DNA of 23,888 bases from DATBAK01 sp036787815 (GCA_036787815.1 DAIQOP010000024.1:1-23888); one strand, 5' to 3'. Shown: positions 6,059-13,699, counted from the stretch's first letter. The notes: generated by a model from the letters alone, not told the origin. Made by a program: numbers and translations.

Positions 6059-7111
6059 ATGGACGTCACCCCGCGAGAGCTCAGAGACGTAGAGATCCGC
6101 GAAGCATTCCGCGGCTACAACCGCGACGAGGTCAACGACCTTCTCGAACGCGCGGCCGCGGCGATCGAAGCGCTGAACGAGCGCACGCGCGTGCTCAGCG
6201 AGCGCCTCGCGAATCAGAGCAGCGACTCCGGCGGCGGGAGCCGCGAGACCGAGGACATGCTGCACCGCACCCTGCTCCTCGCGCAGCGCGCCTCCGACGA
6301 GGCGATCGCCGAAGCCGAGGAGAAGGCGCGCATCATGATCGAGGAGGCCGAGACGCGCAGCAGGCGCCTGCTGGCCGACGCCGCGATCGAGGCCCGTCGC
6401 ACCACCGACTCGGAACGAAGCCGCCTCGAGCAGGAGATCAGCGACCTCCAGCGCCGGCGCGACGCGCTCACCACCGACGTCGACGGTCTCGAGCACTTCG
6501 AGTCCGACTACCGCACGCGTCTCATGAGCGCGATGGAAGCCGACCTGCATGCGATCGAGCGCGACCTCGCGGTGATCCGGGAGCGGGCCGCCGCGTCGAG
6601 CGATCGGCCGGCGCCCACCGCGACCGACGACACCGGATCGCGACCCGGGGGCGATCCCTCCGAGACGAGGGAAGTCGACGTGCGCGGCTTCTTCGACGAC
6701 AAGCCGCACCCGCTCGTCGGGTCCGGCAACGGAATGCCCGCGGGCGCGTCGGAGCCGATCTCCGAAGCCGCGCAGGCCGCGGCCAGCGAGCTCGTCGGTG
6801 AGACCTCCACCGATACCGGCGCGACGGCCGCGCCCGAGGCGGAACCTGCGGTCGCGCCCGAGGCGGAACCTGCGGTCGCGCCCGAGGGGGAACCTGCGGT
6901 CGCGGAAGCGGCGACGATCGATCTCTTCGGAGCGGAGCAGGCGGCGGTCGAGTCAGCCTCGCTCGACGACGACTCGTTCTTCGCATCGTTGCGCGACGCC
7001 GTACGCGACGACGCACCGCTCGGACCGCGCGACGCGACGGAACGCGCGTTCTTCGATCAGGACTCGAAGGACTCGCCGAACTTCCGCGAAGCGTTCAAGC
7101 GCCGTCGCTGA
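6059..7111 (+). CDS. divIVA: DivIVA/Wag31 family coiled-coil protein
   Basis: Curvature-sensing cytoplasmic scaffold that in actinobacteria marks cell poles and recruits the cell-wall elongation machinery. It has 350 residues. The conserved N-terminal module is MDVTPRELRDVEIREAFRGYNRDEVNDLLERAAAAIEAL (1-39), with the F-R-G-Y-x-x-x-E-V-N-D signature. A long charged coiled coil covers about 62-178. The rest is a low-complexity acidic/Ala/Pro tail with three exact eight-residue repeats APEAEPAV/APEGEPAV (258-281) and a final segment rich in Phe and Asp (DDDSFFASLRDAV, FREAFKRRR). The ATG at 6059 was chosen because it gives the canonical N-terminus and lies 6 nt after a -10 box. It closes the ftsZ-sepF-yggT run and is convergent with ileS. 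Confidence 0.94.
   Translation: MDVTPRELRDVEIREAFRGYNRDEVNDLLERAAAAIEALNERTRVLSERLANQSSDSGGGSRETEDMLHRTLLLAQRASDEAIAEAEEKARIMIEEAETRSRRLLADAAIEARRTTDSERSRLEQEISDLQRRRDALTTDVDGLEHFESDYRTRLMSAMEADLHAIERDLAVIRERAAASSDRPAPTATDDTGSRPGGDPSETREVDVRGFFDDKPHPLVGSGNGMPAGASEPISEAAQAAASELVGETSTDTGATAAPEAEPAVAPEAEPAVAPEGEPAVAEAATIDLFGAEQAAVESASLDDDSFFASLRDAVRDDAPLGPRDATERAFFDQDSKDSPNFREAFKRRR
6830..6901 (+). repeat. 24-bp tandem repeat, three copies, in divIVA
   Basis: Units at 6830-6853, 6854-6877 and 6878-6901. The first two are identical and the third differs by one base (GEP instead of AEP). They encode APEAEPAV in the disordered tail of DivIVA. Near-perfect identity suggests recent copy-number change by slippage. 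Confidence 0.9.
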
Positions 7112-7155
7112 GTCGTTTCGCGCGGCACGTCACCTGCCGTCGAGTGTGAGGGACG

Positions 7156-10100
7156 TCAGGCGCGTTCGACGACGATCGCGACGGCCTCGCCGTCGATGAC
7201 CGCGTCGGGCTCCCGCCCGGTCCCGGCCCGCTCGTCGGCGCCGATGGTGAGCTGCACCGCGAGCACCTCTTCGGCGATCCAGGCCTGATGCCGGCGGGCC
7301 GCCTCGGCGACCCGGCCGTCGACGACGACCCGGAGCGCGATCCGGTCGGCGAGGTCGAGGCCGATCGCCTTGCGCCGGTCGTTCACGAGGCGGACGAGCT
7401 CGCGGGCGATGCCTTCGGCGCGGAGGTCGTCGTCGAGGGTGAGGTCGAGCGCGACGGCGAGATCGCCGTCCTGTGCGAGGGTGAGGTCCTCGTGCTGTTG
7501 GGCCCGCACCAGGAGGTCGTCGGGCCCGAGCACCACCGGGTCGACGTCGAGGGTGTACGAGCCGTCGACGGCGAGCGCCCTGCGCACGGTGGCGCCGTCG
7601 AGCGCGACGACGAGCTCGCGGACGCGCGGGAGACGCTTCCCGAGCCGGGGCCCGAGCGCCTTGAAGTTCGGCACCACCGTGTAGTCGAGCAGGCCTTCGA
7701 GCGAGGTGACGACCTCGACCCGCTTCACGTTGAGCTCGACCGCGACCTCGGCCACCACTTCGTCGCGCAGGCTCGCAGTGGTGGGCAACAGCACGAAGGC
7801 GCGGGGGAGCGGTTGGCGAACGCCGATCCGCGCGTCGTTGCGGGCCGAACGACCGAACGAGGTGACCTGGCGCGCGAGCTCCATCTCCGCGTCGAGGTCC
7901 GGATCGCGGCGCGCGCCGTCGGTGGTGGGCCAATCGGCGAGGTGCACCGAGTCGGTGGTCGACGCGAGGTTCGCGTACATGTCGTCGGTGATGAACGGGC
8001 AGTAGGGCGCGAGCAGCAACGTGATCGTGACGAGGCACTCGTGCAGCGTTGCGTGCGCCGCGGGGTCGGACGACTTCCAGAAACGCGGCCGTGAGCGGCG
8101 CACGTACCAGTTCGAGAGATCGCCGACGAAGCGGTCGAGCGCCTGCGCGCCGCTCATCGCGTCGAAGTCGGCGAGCGCGTCGGTGACGGCCGTGATCGTG
8201 GCTTCGAGGCGGGAGCCGATCCAGCGATCGAGTACGTGCGCGCTCGGCACGGCAGCGTCTGGGCCGGGTGATTCGGGTTGCCATTCGTCGAGCCGCGCGT
8301 AGGTGACGAAGAACGAATAGGTGTTCCAGAGCGTGAGGAGGAACCGGCGAGTCGATTCGTCGATGCCGTCGACGTTGACCCGGCGTGCCGCCCACGGCGA
8401 CGCGGCAGAGAACATGTTCCAGCGCAACGCGTCGGCACCCCGGCTCTCGAGGATGGTGCGCGGGTCGATCACGTTGCCGCGCGACTTCGACATCTTCTGG
8501 CCGTCCTGGTCGAGCAGGAGGCCGAGGCACACGACGTTGCGGTACGGCGTGTGCCCGAACACGAGCGTGTTCACCGCGAGCAACGAGTAGAACCATCCGC
8601 GGGTCTGGTCGATGGCCTCGCAGATGAAGTCGGCGGGGAAGCGGCGCTCGAACTCCTCCGTGTTCTCGAACGGGTAGTGGAACTGCGCGGCGGGCATCGA
8701 TCCCGAGTCGAACCACGCGTCGAGCACCGGCTCGATGCGCACGGCGCGACCGCCGCAGCCGGGGCAGGCGATCGCGATGTCGTCGACGTAGGGACGGTGC
8801 AGGTCGAGCTCGGAGAGGTCGGTGCCCGCGAGCTTCGAGAGCTGCGCGACCGAACCGACGCAGGTGTCGACGCCGCAGTCGTGGCAGCGCCAGACCGGGA
8901 TCGGGGTGCCCCAGTACCGGTCGCGGGAGAGCGCCCAGTCGACGTTGTTCTCGAGCCAGTCGCCGAAGCGGCCGTGCTTGATGTGCTCGGGATTCCACCC
9001 CACCGTCTCGTTCTCGCGCAGGAGGTCGGCCTTGTGCGCCGAGGTGCGCGCGAACCACGTGGGCTTCGCCCAGTAAATAAGCGGCGTGCTGCACCGCCAG
9101 CAGTGCGGGTACGAGTGCGTGTAGTCGACGACGTTCGCGAGCAGGCCGCGATCGCGCAGGTCGTCGACGATCGCGGGATCGGCGTCCTTCACGAACTGCC
9201 CGCGGTAGGCGGGAACCGTCGAGTCGAAACGGGCGTCGGGCCCGACCGGGTTGAGCAGCGGGAGCCCTTCGGTCGCCGCGACCTCGCGGTCGACCTCGCC
9301 GAACGCCGGCGCGAGGTGCACGATGCCGGATCCGTCGTCGACCGTGACGAAGTCGGCCGAGACGACGCGGTTCGCGCCGGCGTCGATCGGCAGCACGGTG
9401 AACGGTCGCTCGTAATGCAGGCCGACGAGATCGGCGGCGGCGACGGTCGCGACCACGTCGGCGGCGGCGGCTTCGCCGAGCACGTCGGCGACGCGCGCGG
9501 TGGCGAGCACGAGGTCGCGACCGCCCTGGGGGTCGCGCACGCGTACGTAGTCGACGTCGGGGCCGACGGCGGCGGCGACGTTCGAGATCAGCGTCCACGG
9601 TGTGGTCGTCCACACGAGCAGGTCGAAGTCGGCGTCGACGACGGGAAAGCGCACGTACACGGACGGCTCGGTGACGTCGACGTACGCGCCGGGCTGACCG
9701 AGCTCGTGACTCGAGAGCGCGGTGCCGCAGCGCCCGCAATAGGGGACGACCTTGTCGCCTTCGTAGATGTCGCCCTGTTCCCACATGCGGTGGAAGAGCC
9801 ACCACACCGTTTCGATGTAGGTGTTGTCGAGCGTCCAGTACGCGTTCGCCGTGTCGAGCCACATGCCGATCCGGCTGGTGAGCGTTCCCCAGTCCTCGAC
9901 GTAGCGGTGGACGGAGTCACGGCAGCGCTGGTTGAACGCCTCGATCCCGAAGTCCTCGATCTGGTGCTTGCTCGTGAGGCCGAGCTCCCGCTCGATCTCG
10001 ACCTCGACGGGCAGGCCGTGGCAGTCCCAGCCACCCTTCCGGGCGACGTAGTTGCCCTGCATCGTCCGGAACCTCGGGAAGACGTCCTTGAAGAGCCGGG

Positions 10101-10278
10101 CCCAGACGTGGTGGATCCCCGGCCGGCCGTTGGCCGTCGGCGGCCCCTCGTAGAAGACCCATTCGGGCCGTCCCTCACGCCGGCGAAGGCTCTCGGCGAA
10201 CACGTCGTCCGCACGCCACCGCTCGAGGACGGCGTGCTCGAGCACGACGAGGTCGAACGGTGCAACCGGGCGGAACAT
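7156..10278 (-). CDS. ileS: isoleucyl-tRNA synthetase
   Basis: Class I synthetase of 1040 residues that charges tRNA-Ile and edits valine. The HIGH box is PPTANGRPGIHH (46-57) and the KMSKS loop is KMSKSRGN from about 595. The CP1 editing domain contains WTTTPWTLISN and the later DDGSGIVHLAPAFGEVDREVA. Cysteine pairs likely to bind zinc are YCGRCG, HCWRCS, WRCHDCG and ACPGCGG. The anticodon-binding and C-terminal regions follow (WNTYSFFVTYARLD, the QPLPRAFV region, LTLDDDLRAEGIARELVRLVNDRRKAIGLDLADRI). Length and the GPPTANGxPG..H motif resemble the Thermus-like, eukaryote-type IleS group rather than the E. coli type. The start at 10278 gives the short leader MFRPVAPFDLVVLEHAVLERW expected for the family and lies 6 nt from a -10 hexamer. 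It has no visible partner genes; it converges on divIVA and is divergent from the transpeptidase gene. Confidence 0.97.
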   Translation of the reverse strand: MFRPVAPFDLVVLEHAVLERWRADDVFAESLRRREGRPEWVFYEGPPTANGRPGIHHVWARLFKDVFPRFRTMQGNYVARKGGWDCHGLPVEVEIERELGLTSKHQIEDFGIEAFNQRCRDSVHRYVEDWGTLTSRIGMWLDTANAYWTLDNTYIETVWWLFHRMWEQGDIYEGDKVVPYCGRCGTALSSHELGQPGAYVDVTEPSVYVRFPVVDADFDLLVWTTTPWTLISNVAAAVGPDVDYVRVRDPQGGRDLVLATARVADVLGEAAAADVVATVAAADLVGLHYERPFTVLPIDAGANRVVSADFVTVDDGSGIVHLAPAFGEVDREVAATEGLPLLNPVGPDARFDSTVPAYRGQFVKDADPAIVDDLRDRGLLANVVDYTHSYPHCWRCSTPLIYWAKPTWFARTSAHKADLLRENETVGWNPEHIKHGRFGDWLENNVDWALSRDRYWGTPIPVWRCHDCGVDTCVGSVAQLSKLAGTDLSELDLHRPYVDDIAIACPGCGGRAVRIEPVLDAWFDSGSMPAAQFHYPFENTEEFERRFPADFICEAIDQTRGWFYSLLAVNTLVFGHTPYRNVVCLGLLLDQDGQKMSKSRGNVIDPRTILESRGADALRWNMFSAASPWAARRVNVDGIDESTRRFLLTLWNTYSFFVTYARLDEWQPESPGPDAAVPSAHVLDRWIGSRLEATITAVTDALADFDAMSGAQALDRFVGDLSNWYVRRSRPRFWKSSDPAAHATLHECLVTITLLLAPYCPFITDDMYANLASTTDSVHLADWPTTDGARRDPDLDAEMELARQVTSFGRSARNDARIGVRQPLPRAFVLLPTTASLRDEVVAEVAVELNVKRVEVVTSLEGLLDYTVVPNFKALGPRLGKRLPRVRELVVALDGATVRRALAVDGSYTLDVDPVVLGPDDLLVRAQQHEDLTLAQDGDLAVALDLTLDDDLRAEGIARELVRLVNDRRKAIGLDLADRIALRVVVDGRVAEAARRHQAWIAEEVLAVQLTIGADERAGTGREPDAVIDGEAVAIVVERA

Positions 10279-10284
10279 GCATCC

Positions 10285-10290
10285 ACGATA
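10285..10290 (-). promoter_or_regulatory. -10 element of a predicted leaderless ileS promoter
   Basis: On the minus strand TATCGT is followed by 6 nt and then the ileS ATG (10278), leaving no room for a Shine-Dalgarno leader. It lies inside a small perfect dyad ccacg-N6-cgtgg (10283-10298). No T-box or other leader element fits in the 102-bp divergent gap. Confidence 0.55.
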
Positions 10291-10323
10291 GAACGTGGCC
10301 CGAACGGCGCCCGGCTTCGAGGT

Positions 10324-10350
10324 GGAAGGCTCGGGTAGGCTGGGCCTTCC
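10324..10350. promoter_or_regulatory. 7-bp inverted repeat around the -10 of the transpeptidase gene
   Basis: ggaaggc (10324-10330) and gccttcc (10344-10350) are perfect inverse copies. The 13-nt centre contains TAGGCT (10336-10341), a plausible -10 for the gene at 10381. The leader would be about 33 nt and carry the Shine-Dalgarno AGGAG (10370-10374). A symmetric site centred on a -10 box is the layout of a repressor operator. Confidence 0.45.
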
Positions 10351-10380
10351 CCGTCCCAGGTTTTCCTGCAGGAGCTCTTC

Positions 10381-11889
10381 GTGTCCCTTGCCGTGCCGCG
10401 CCGTTCGCGCCTCTTCGTTGCCCTGCTCACGACCGCGGTCATCACCGCGTTCGTGCCGCTGCTCACGCCCGCCACCGCCGGCGCGGTCACGGGGGCGTCG
10501 ACCGCTCCGCACGGAGACGGCACGGTGCTCGCGTTCGGTGCCGCGGGTTTCTACGGCTCGACCGAAGGCAAGGCGCTCACCGCGCCGATCGTCGGCTCGG
10601 CTCCCACGCCGTCGGGCCACGGCTACTGGCTCGTCGCATCCGACGGTGGTGTGTTCTCCTACGGCGACGCCGCGTTCCACGGTTCCACGGGCGGTATCCA
10701 CCTCAACCGGGCGATCATCTCGATGTCGGGCACACAATCGGGCCACGGCTATTGGATGGTCGCATCCGACGGTGGTGTGTTCTCGTTCGGTGACGCGGCG
10801 TTCCACGGCTCGACCGGCGGGATGCACCTGAACTCGCCGGTGATCGCGATGACGCCGACGCCGTCGGGCGGCGGCTACTGGCTCCTCGCCCGCGACGGCG
10901 GGGTGTTCTCGTTCGGCGACGCGGCCTTCTACGGCTCGACCGGTGGCATACACCTGAACTCACCGGTGGTCGGCATGTCCGCGACACCGACCGGTCACGG
11001 CTACTGGCTCGTCGCCCACGACGGCGGGATCTTCTCGTTCGGCGACGCGAAGTTCTACGGCTCGACCGGGGCGTTGCACCTGAACTCGCCGGTCGTCGGC
11101 ATGGCGTCGACGCCGACGGGCCACGGTTACTGGCTCGGTGCATCCGACGGTGGCGTGTTCTCCTACGGCGACGCTCCCTACGAGGGAAGCGGCAGCGGTC
11201 ACGTCTCGTCGCTCGACCAGGTGATCCAGATCACGGGTCTCGCGCACGCGTTCGGCTACCGCATGCTCATCGCACCGCTCCCGTTCAACACGCCGTTGCT
11301 CTCGAGCGGCGCGAGCGGCCCGGCGGTCGTGGCGCTGCAGAAGCACCTGCTCGCGCTCGGCTACTGGATCGACTCCGCATCGGGCAGCTACGGGCTCACC
11401 ACCCAGCAGGCCGTGTACGCGTTCCAGAAGGTCGAAGGACTCCCTCGGAGCGGCATCGTCGACATCCAGACCTCGCAGCGCCTCTCGATCGCCCGGCGAC
11501 CCAAGCCCGCGTCGACGAGCGGGTACGTCGCGGAGGTCGACAAGGTGCACCAGGTCATCAAGATCGAACGCAACGGTGTGACGCTCTGGGTGATCAACAC
11601 CTCGACCGGGTCGGGCATCCCGTACGTGCTCGACGGCACGCGGTTCACCGCGCAGACGCCCGAGGGGCACTTCACCGTCCGCGCGCAGATCGACGGACTC
11701 GACACGTCGCCGCTCGGAACCCTGTGGCGGCCGAAGTTCTTCACCACCACGGGCATCGCGTTCCACGGTTCGCCGTCGATCCCGCCGTTCCCGGCGTCGC
11801 ACGGGTGCGTGCGCATGACCAACGCCGCGATCGACTGGATCTGGGCGAACAGCATCATCCCGATCGGAACCGCCGTCTGGGTCTACTAG
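10381..11889 (+). CDS. secreted repeat protein with peptidoglycan-binding and L,D-transpeptidase (YkuD) domains
   Basis: Predicted extracytoplasmic cell-wall enzyme of 502 residues. Signal peptide about 1-35 (basic RRSR, hydrophobic LFVALLTTAVITAFVPLL, then ATAGA). Next is a degenerate repeat (GTVLAFGAAGFYGSTEGKAL) and five 42-residue repeats starting at residue 79 (GHGYWLVASDGGVFSFGDAxFxGSTGGxHLNSPVVGMxxTPT), the last degenerate. A PG_binding_1 domain spans about 305-368 (LLSSGASGPAVVALQKHLLALGYW...TTQQAVYAFQKVEGL). The YkuD domain runs from about 385 to the end, with His462, the SHGC motif at 473-476 and catalytic Cys476 (HGSPSIPPFPASHGCVRM). YkuD enzymes form 3-3 peptidoglycan cross-links or attach proteins to the wall. 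The role of the Gly/aromatic repeats is unknown; they may form a beta-propeller-like or wall-contact module. GTG start with AGGAG upstream. Confidence 0.9.
   Translation: MSLAVPRRSRLFVALLTTAVITAFVPLLTPATAGAVTGASTAPHGDGTVLAFGAAGFYGSTEGKALTAPIVGSAPTPSGHGYWLVASDGGVFSYGDAAFHGSTGGIHLNRAIISMSGTQSGHGYWMVASDGGVFSFGDAAFHGSTGGMHLNSPVIAMTPTPSGGGYWLLARDGGVFSFGDAAFYGSTGGIHLNSPVVGMSATPTGHGYWLVAHDGGIFSFGDAKFYGSTGALHLNSPVVGMASTPTGHGYWLGASDGGVFSYGDAPYEGSGSGHVSSLDQVIQITGLAHAFGYRMLIAPLPFNTPLLSSGASGPAVVALQKHLLALGYWIDSASGSYGLTTQQAVYAFQKVEGLPRSGIVDIQTSQRLSIARRPKPASTSGYVAEVDKVHQVIKIERNGVTLWVINTSTGSGIPYVLDGTRFTAQTPEGHFTVRAQIDGLDTSPLGTLWRPKFFTTTGIAFHGSPSIPPFPASHGCVRMTNAAIDWIWANSIIPIGTAVWVY
10615..11244 (+). repeat. 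126-bp tandem repeat array, five units
   Basis: Unit starts are exactly periodic: 10615, 10741, 10867, 10993 and 11119. Each encodes 42 residues beginning G-(H/G)-G-Y-W. The fifth unit is degenerate in its second half, and a more diverged partial unit precedes the first. DNA similarity between units is high, so the array grew by in-frame duplication. Confidence 0.93.
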
Positions 11890-11899
11890 GCCACCGCGG

Positions 11900-12223
11900 G
11901 TGAGCGCCGAGGGGCTCGACGGCGTCGTCGAACCCAGTCGCGACGGCGCGGTGGTGCACGTGCACGTGCACGTGCAACCCCGGTCCGGGCGCTCCGAGCT
12001 CGTCGGGCGTCACGGTGACGCGTTGAAGGTGCGGGTCGCCGACCCGCCCGTCGACGGGAGAGCCACGGCGGCCACCGCGCGACTCCTCGCCTCGGCACTC
12101 GGAATACCTCCGGGCCGGGTCGCGTTGACCGGCGGCGCCCACTCGCGGATTAAGCGCTTCCGGATCTCCGGCCTGTCGGCGGCCGAAGTGACCCGCCGAC
12201 TCCTCGCCGTGCTCGACGCCTGA
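11900..12223 (+). CDS. DUF167 (YggU family) protein
   Basis: Small cytoplasmic protein of 107 residues in the conserved YggU/DUF167 family, whose function is not established. Family pattern: V-H-V-x-V-Q-P-R-S-G-R-S-E-L-V at 20-35, LKVRVADPPVDGRATAATARLLASALGI (usually ..apPvdGkAN..l...lA..lg.) and the C-terminal V-A-L-T-G-G-A-H-S-R-I-K-R-F-R-I. The usual Lys-Ala-Asn after dG is Arg-Ala-Thr here. The HVHVHVQP strand comes from an alternating cacgtg DNA run. GTG start, 10 nt after the transpeptidase stop, so it is probably cotranscribed with it. Confidence 0.85.
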   Translation: MSAEGLDGVVEPSRDGAVVHVHVHVQPRSGRSELVGRHGDALKVRVADPPVDGRATAATARLLASALGIPPGRVALTGGAHSRIKRFRISGLSAAEVTRRLLAVLDA

Positions 12224-12248
12224 GCGCGCACAACGACACCAGCCTCGC

Positions 12249-12254
12249 TACAAT
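12249..12254 (+). promoter_or_regulatory. -10 element of the TraR/DksA-like gene
   Basis: TACAAT matches the -10 consensus at five of six positions. It lies 64 nt before the ATG at 12319, in the 95-bp gap after the DUF167 gene. The -35 is weak. A short cgccc-tgtt-gggcg dyad (12259-12272) covers the expected transcript start. The leader ends in a purine-rich Shine-Dalgarno (GGAAAGGGAAG). Confidence 0.5.
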
Positions 12255-12318
12255 CCGGCGCCCTGTTGGGCGGGACGCGGGCCGCACCGACGTCCGCCTC
12301 GGAAAGGGAAGATCACTG

Positions 12319-13167
12319 ATGGCCAAGGGAACGCGCGCCACGGCACCGGCCAGGGCCGCCGCGAAGACGGTGAAATCGGTGAAGGCAGCGGCCAAGGCGC
12401 CGGCCACGGCCGTGAAGAAGGCGGCCGTGAAGAAGGCGGCCGTGAAGAAGGCGGCCGTGAAGAGCGCTGCGAAGACCGTCAAGTCGGTGAAGGCGCCGGC
12501 CAAGGCCGTGAAGAAGGCGGTCCCCGCGAAGGCCGCGGCGAAGGCGCCCGCGAAGGCGGTCAAGCCCGCTGCCAAGGCACCCGCGAAGACCGTGAAGAAG
12601 GCCGCTCCCGCGAAGGCCGCCGCCAAGTCGGCTCCGCCCGCGAAGGCGGTCAAGGCCGCGAAGGCCCCCGCCAGTTCGGCTCCGCCCGCGAAGGCGGCCA
12701 AGGTCGTGAAGGGTCCGCCGGCGCTCGTGCCGAAGCCCGCGCCGAGTCGCCCGGTGCTCTCCGAGGTCGTCGCCCGCAAGCACCGCAGCCCCGCGGTCGC
12801 GGCGAGCACGCTCGAGCGGCTGCGGGTCCTGCTGCTCGAGGAGCAGGAGCAGCACGTCCGTCAGGCCGAGGGCCTGCTCGCCGAGGCCGAGGCGTTGGCC
12901 AACGAGCGCGAGCCCGGCGACACCCAGTTCGACGAGGAATCGGGCGAAGGCGACACGCTCAGCGTCGAGCGCGAGCGCGACCTCGCCCTCTCGGCCTCCG
13001 CGAACCAAACGGTGATCGACATCGAGAAGGCGCTCGTCCGCATGGCCGACGGCACGTACGGCTACTGCGAGGTCTGCGGCGATCGGATCCCGGTTCCCCG
13101 CCTGGAGGCGATCCCGTGGGCCGACCAGTGCGTGAAGTGCAAGTCGCGTGGAGAACGGCGTCGCTGA
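12319..13167 (+). CDS. TraR/DksA-type zinc-finger protein with histone H1-like Lys/Ala-rich N-terminus
   Basis: 282 residues in two very different parts. Residues 1-135 are almost only Ala, Lys, Pro and Val (KKAAVKKAAVKKAAVK, KAPAKAVK), like the tails of histone H1-like and HupB-type nucleoid proteins; no fold is expected. Residues 150-282 form a DksA/TraR-like domain: a coiled coil (TLERLRVLLLEEQEQHVRQAEGLLAEAEAL), an acidic turn, then a C4 zinc finger with Cys250, Cys253, Cys271 and Cys274 (GYCEVCGDRIPVPRLEAIPWADQCVKC). DksA-family proteins insert the coiled coil into the RNA polymerase secondary channel. The fusion suggests a protein that contacts both DNA (or RNA) and polymerase, which is inference. 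Proteins of this sort precede lspA in other actinobacteria. lspA starts inside its last codons (20-nt overlap). Confidence 0.88.
   Translation: MAKGTRATAPARAAAKTVKSVKAAAKAPATAVKKAAVKKAAVKKAAVKSAAKTVKSVKAPAKAVKKAVPAKAAAKAPAKAVKPAAKAPAKTVKKAAPAKAAAKSAPPAKAVKAAKAPASSAPPAKAAKVVKGPPALVPKPAPSRPVLSEVVARKHRSPAVAASTLERLRVLLLEEQEQHVRQAEGLLAEAEALANEREPGDTQFDEESGEGDTLSVERERDLALSASANQTVIDIEKALVRMADGTYGYCEVCGDRIPVPRLEAIPWADQCVKCKSRGERRR
12409..12468 (+). repeat. 15-bp tandem repeat, four units, encoding AVKKA
   Basis: gccgtgaagaaggcg at 12409-12423, 12424-12438 and 12439-12453 is identical three times; a fourth unit (12454-12468) diverges at its end. Lower-order repeats of the same codons continue to about 12720, making a slippage-prone tract. 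Confidence 0.9.
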
Positions 13168-13699
13168 GCGCGCGGGGTCGGGGGGCTCGTCGGCCCACCC
13201 GGCACTGCGGGGCCGAGTCGGGCGCGTCTCGGCCTTCGTCGCGCTCATCGTCGCGGTCGACCAGGCGACGAAGAGCGTTGCCGTGGCCAGATGGTCGGAG
13301 CGTCCGCTGCACATTCTCGGCGCGCACGTCGAGCTGCTCGTCATCCGCAACTCCGGCAGCGCGTTCAGCCGCTTTCAGAACCTCACACCGCTGCTGGCGT
13401 TGGGAGCGATCGTGATCGCGATCCTGCTCGCCCGCGCGGCGCGCAGCACCACCGATTCGGTCACCTTGTGCGCGTTCGTGCTCCTGCTCGGCGGTGCGCT
13501 CGGCAATCTCGGCGACCGCTTCTTCCGCTCTCCCGGATTCATGCGGGGCCACGTCGTCGACTTCGTGCAGATCGGTTGGTGGCCCGTGTTCAACGTGGCC
13601 GATTCGTGCATCACGGTCGGCGCGGTGCTGCTGATCCTGCGCGGTCTGATCCCCCCGAGCGACACGACCGGCTCGAGCAGTACCGAGCCGGTCGGGTGA
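13148..13699 (+). CDS. lspA: lipoprotein signal peptidase II (LspA)
   Basis: Inner-membrane aspartyl protease that removes the signal peptide of diacylglyceryl-modified prolipoproteins. It has 183 residues. Four hydrophobic helices, about 27-45, 82-97, 105-121 and 150-167. Signature motifs: VDQATKSVAV (37-46), RNSGSAF (67-73), GGALGNLGDRFF (115-126), and the two catalytic aspartates in VVDFVQ (Asp138) and FNVADSCI (Asp152). The GTG at 13148 overlaps the zinc-finger gene by 20 nt. About 25 extra residues precede the first helix, and no better start is visible. It overlaps rluD as GTGA, so the three genes are translationally linked. Confidence 0.95.
   Translation: MENGVAERAGSGGSSAHPALRGRVGRVSAFVALIVAVDQATKSVAVARWSERPLHILGAHVELLVIRNSGSAFSRFQNLTPLLALGAIVIAILLARAARSTTDSVTLCAFVLLLGGALGNLGDRFFRSPGFMRGHVVDFVQIGWWPVFNVADSCITVGAVLLILRGLIPPSDTTGSSSTEPVG

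Noticed and set aside
7112..7155. Bidirectional terminator between divIVA and ileS
   Set aside because: No stable stem followed by a T-run on either strand could be found in these 44 bases. The same holds for 19899-19942 between dnaE and the membrane gene.
7130..9862. Very long Arg-rich open frames, for example a 910-codon frame over ileS and others over dnaE and murB
   Set aside because: They lie in alternative frames of clearly identified genes, are full of Arg/Pro/Gly/Ala, and have no recognisable domain; high GC removes stop codons.
10279..10380. T-box riboswitch upstream of ileS
   Set aside because: Actinobacterial ileS genes often have one, but only 102 bp separate ileS from the divergent gene, no TGG-type antiterminator sequence is seen, and the -10 lies 6 nt from the ATG.
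10615..11244. CRISPR array or mobile repeat for the 126-bp periodic sequence
   Set aside because: The units are contiguous without spacers and translate in frame as protein repeats of the secreted enzyme.
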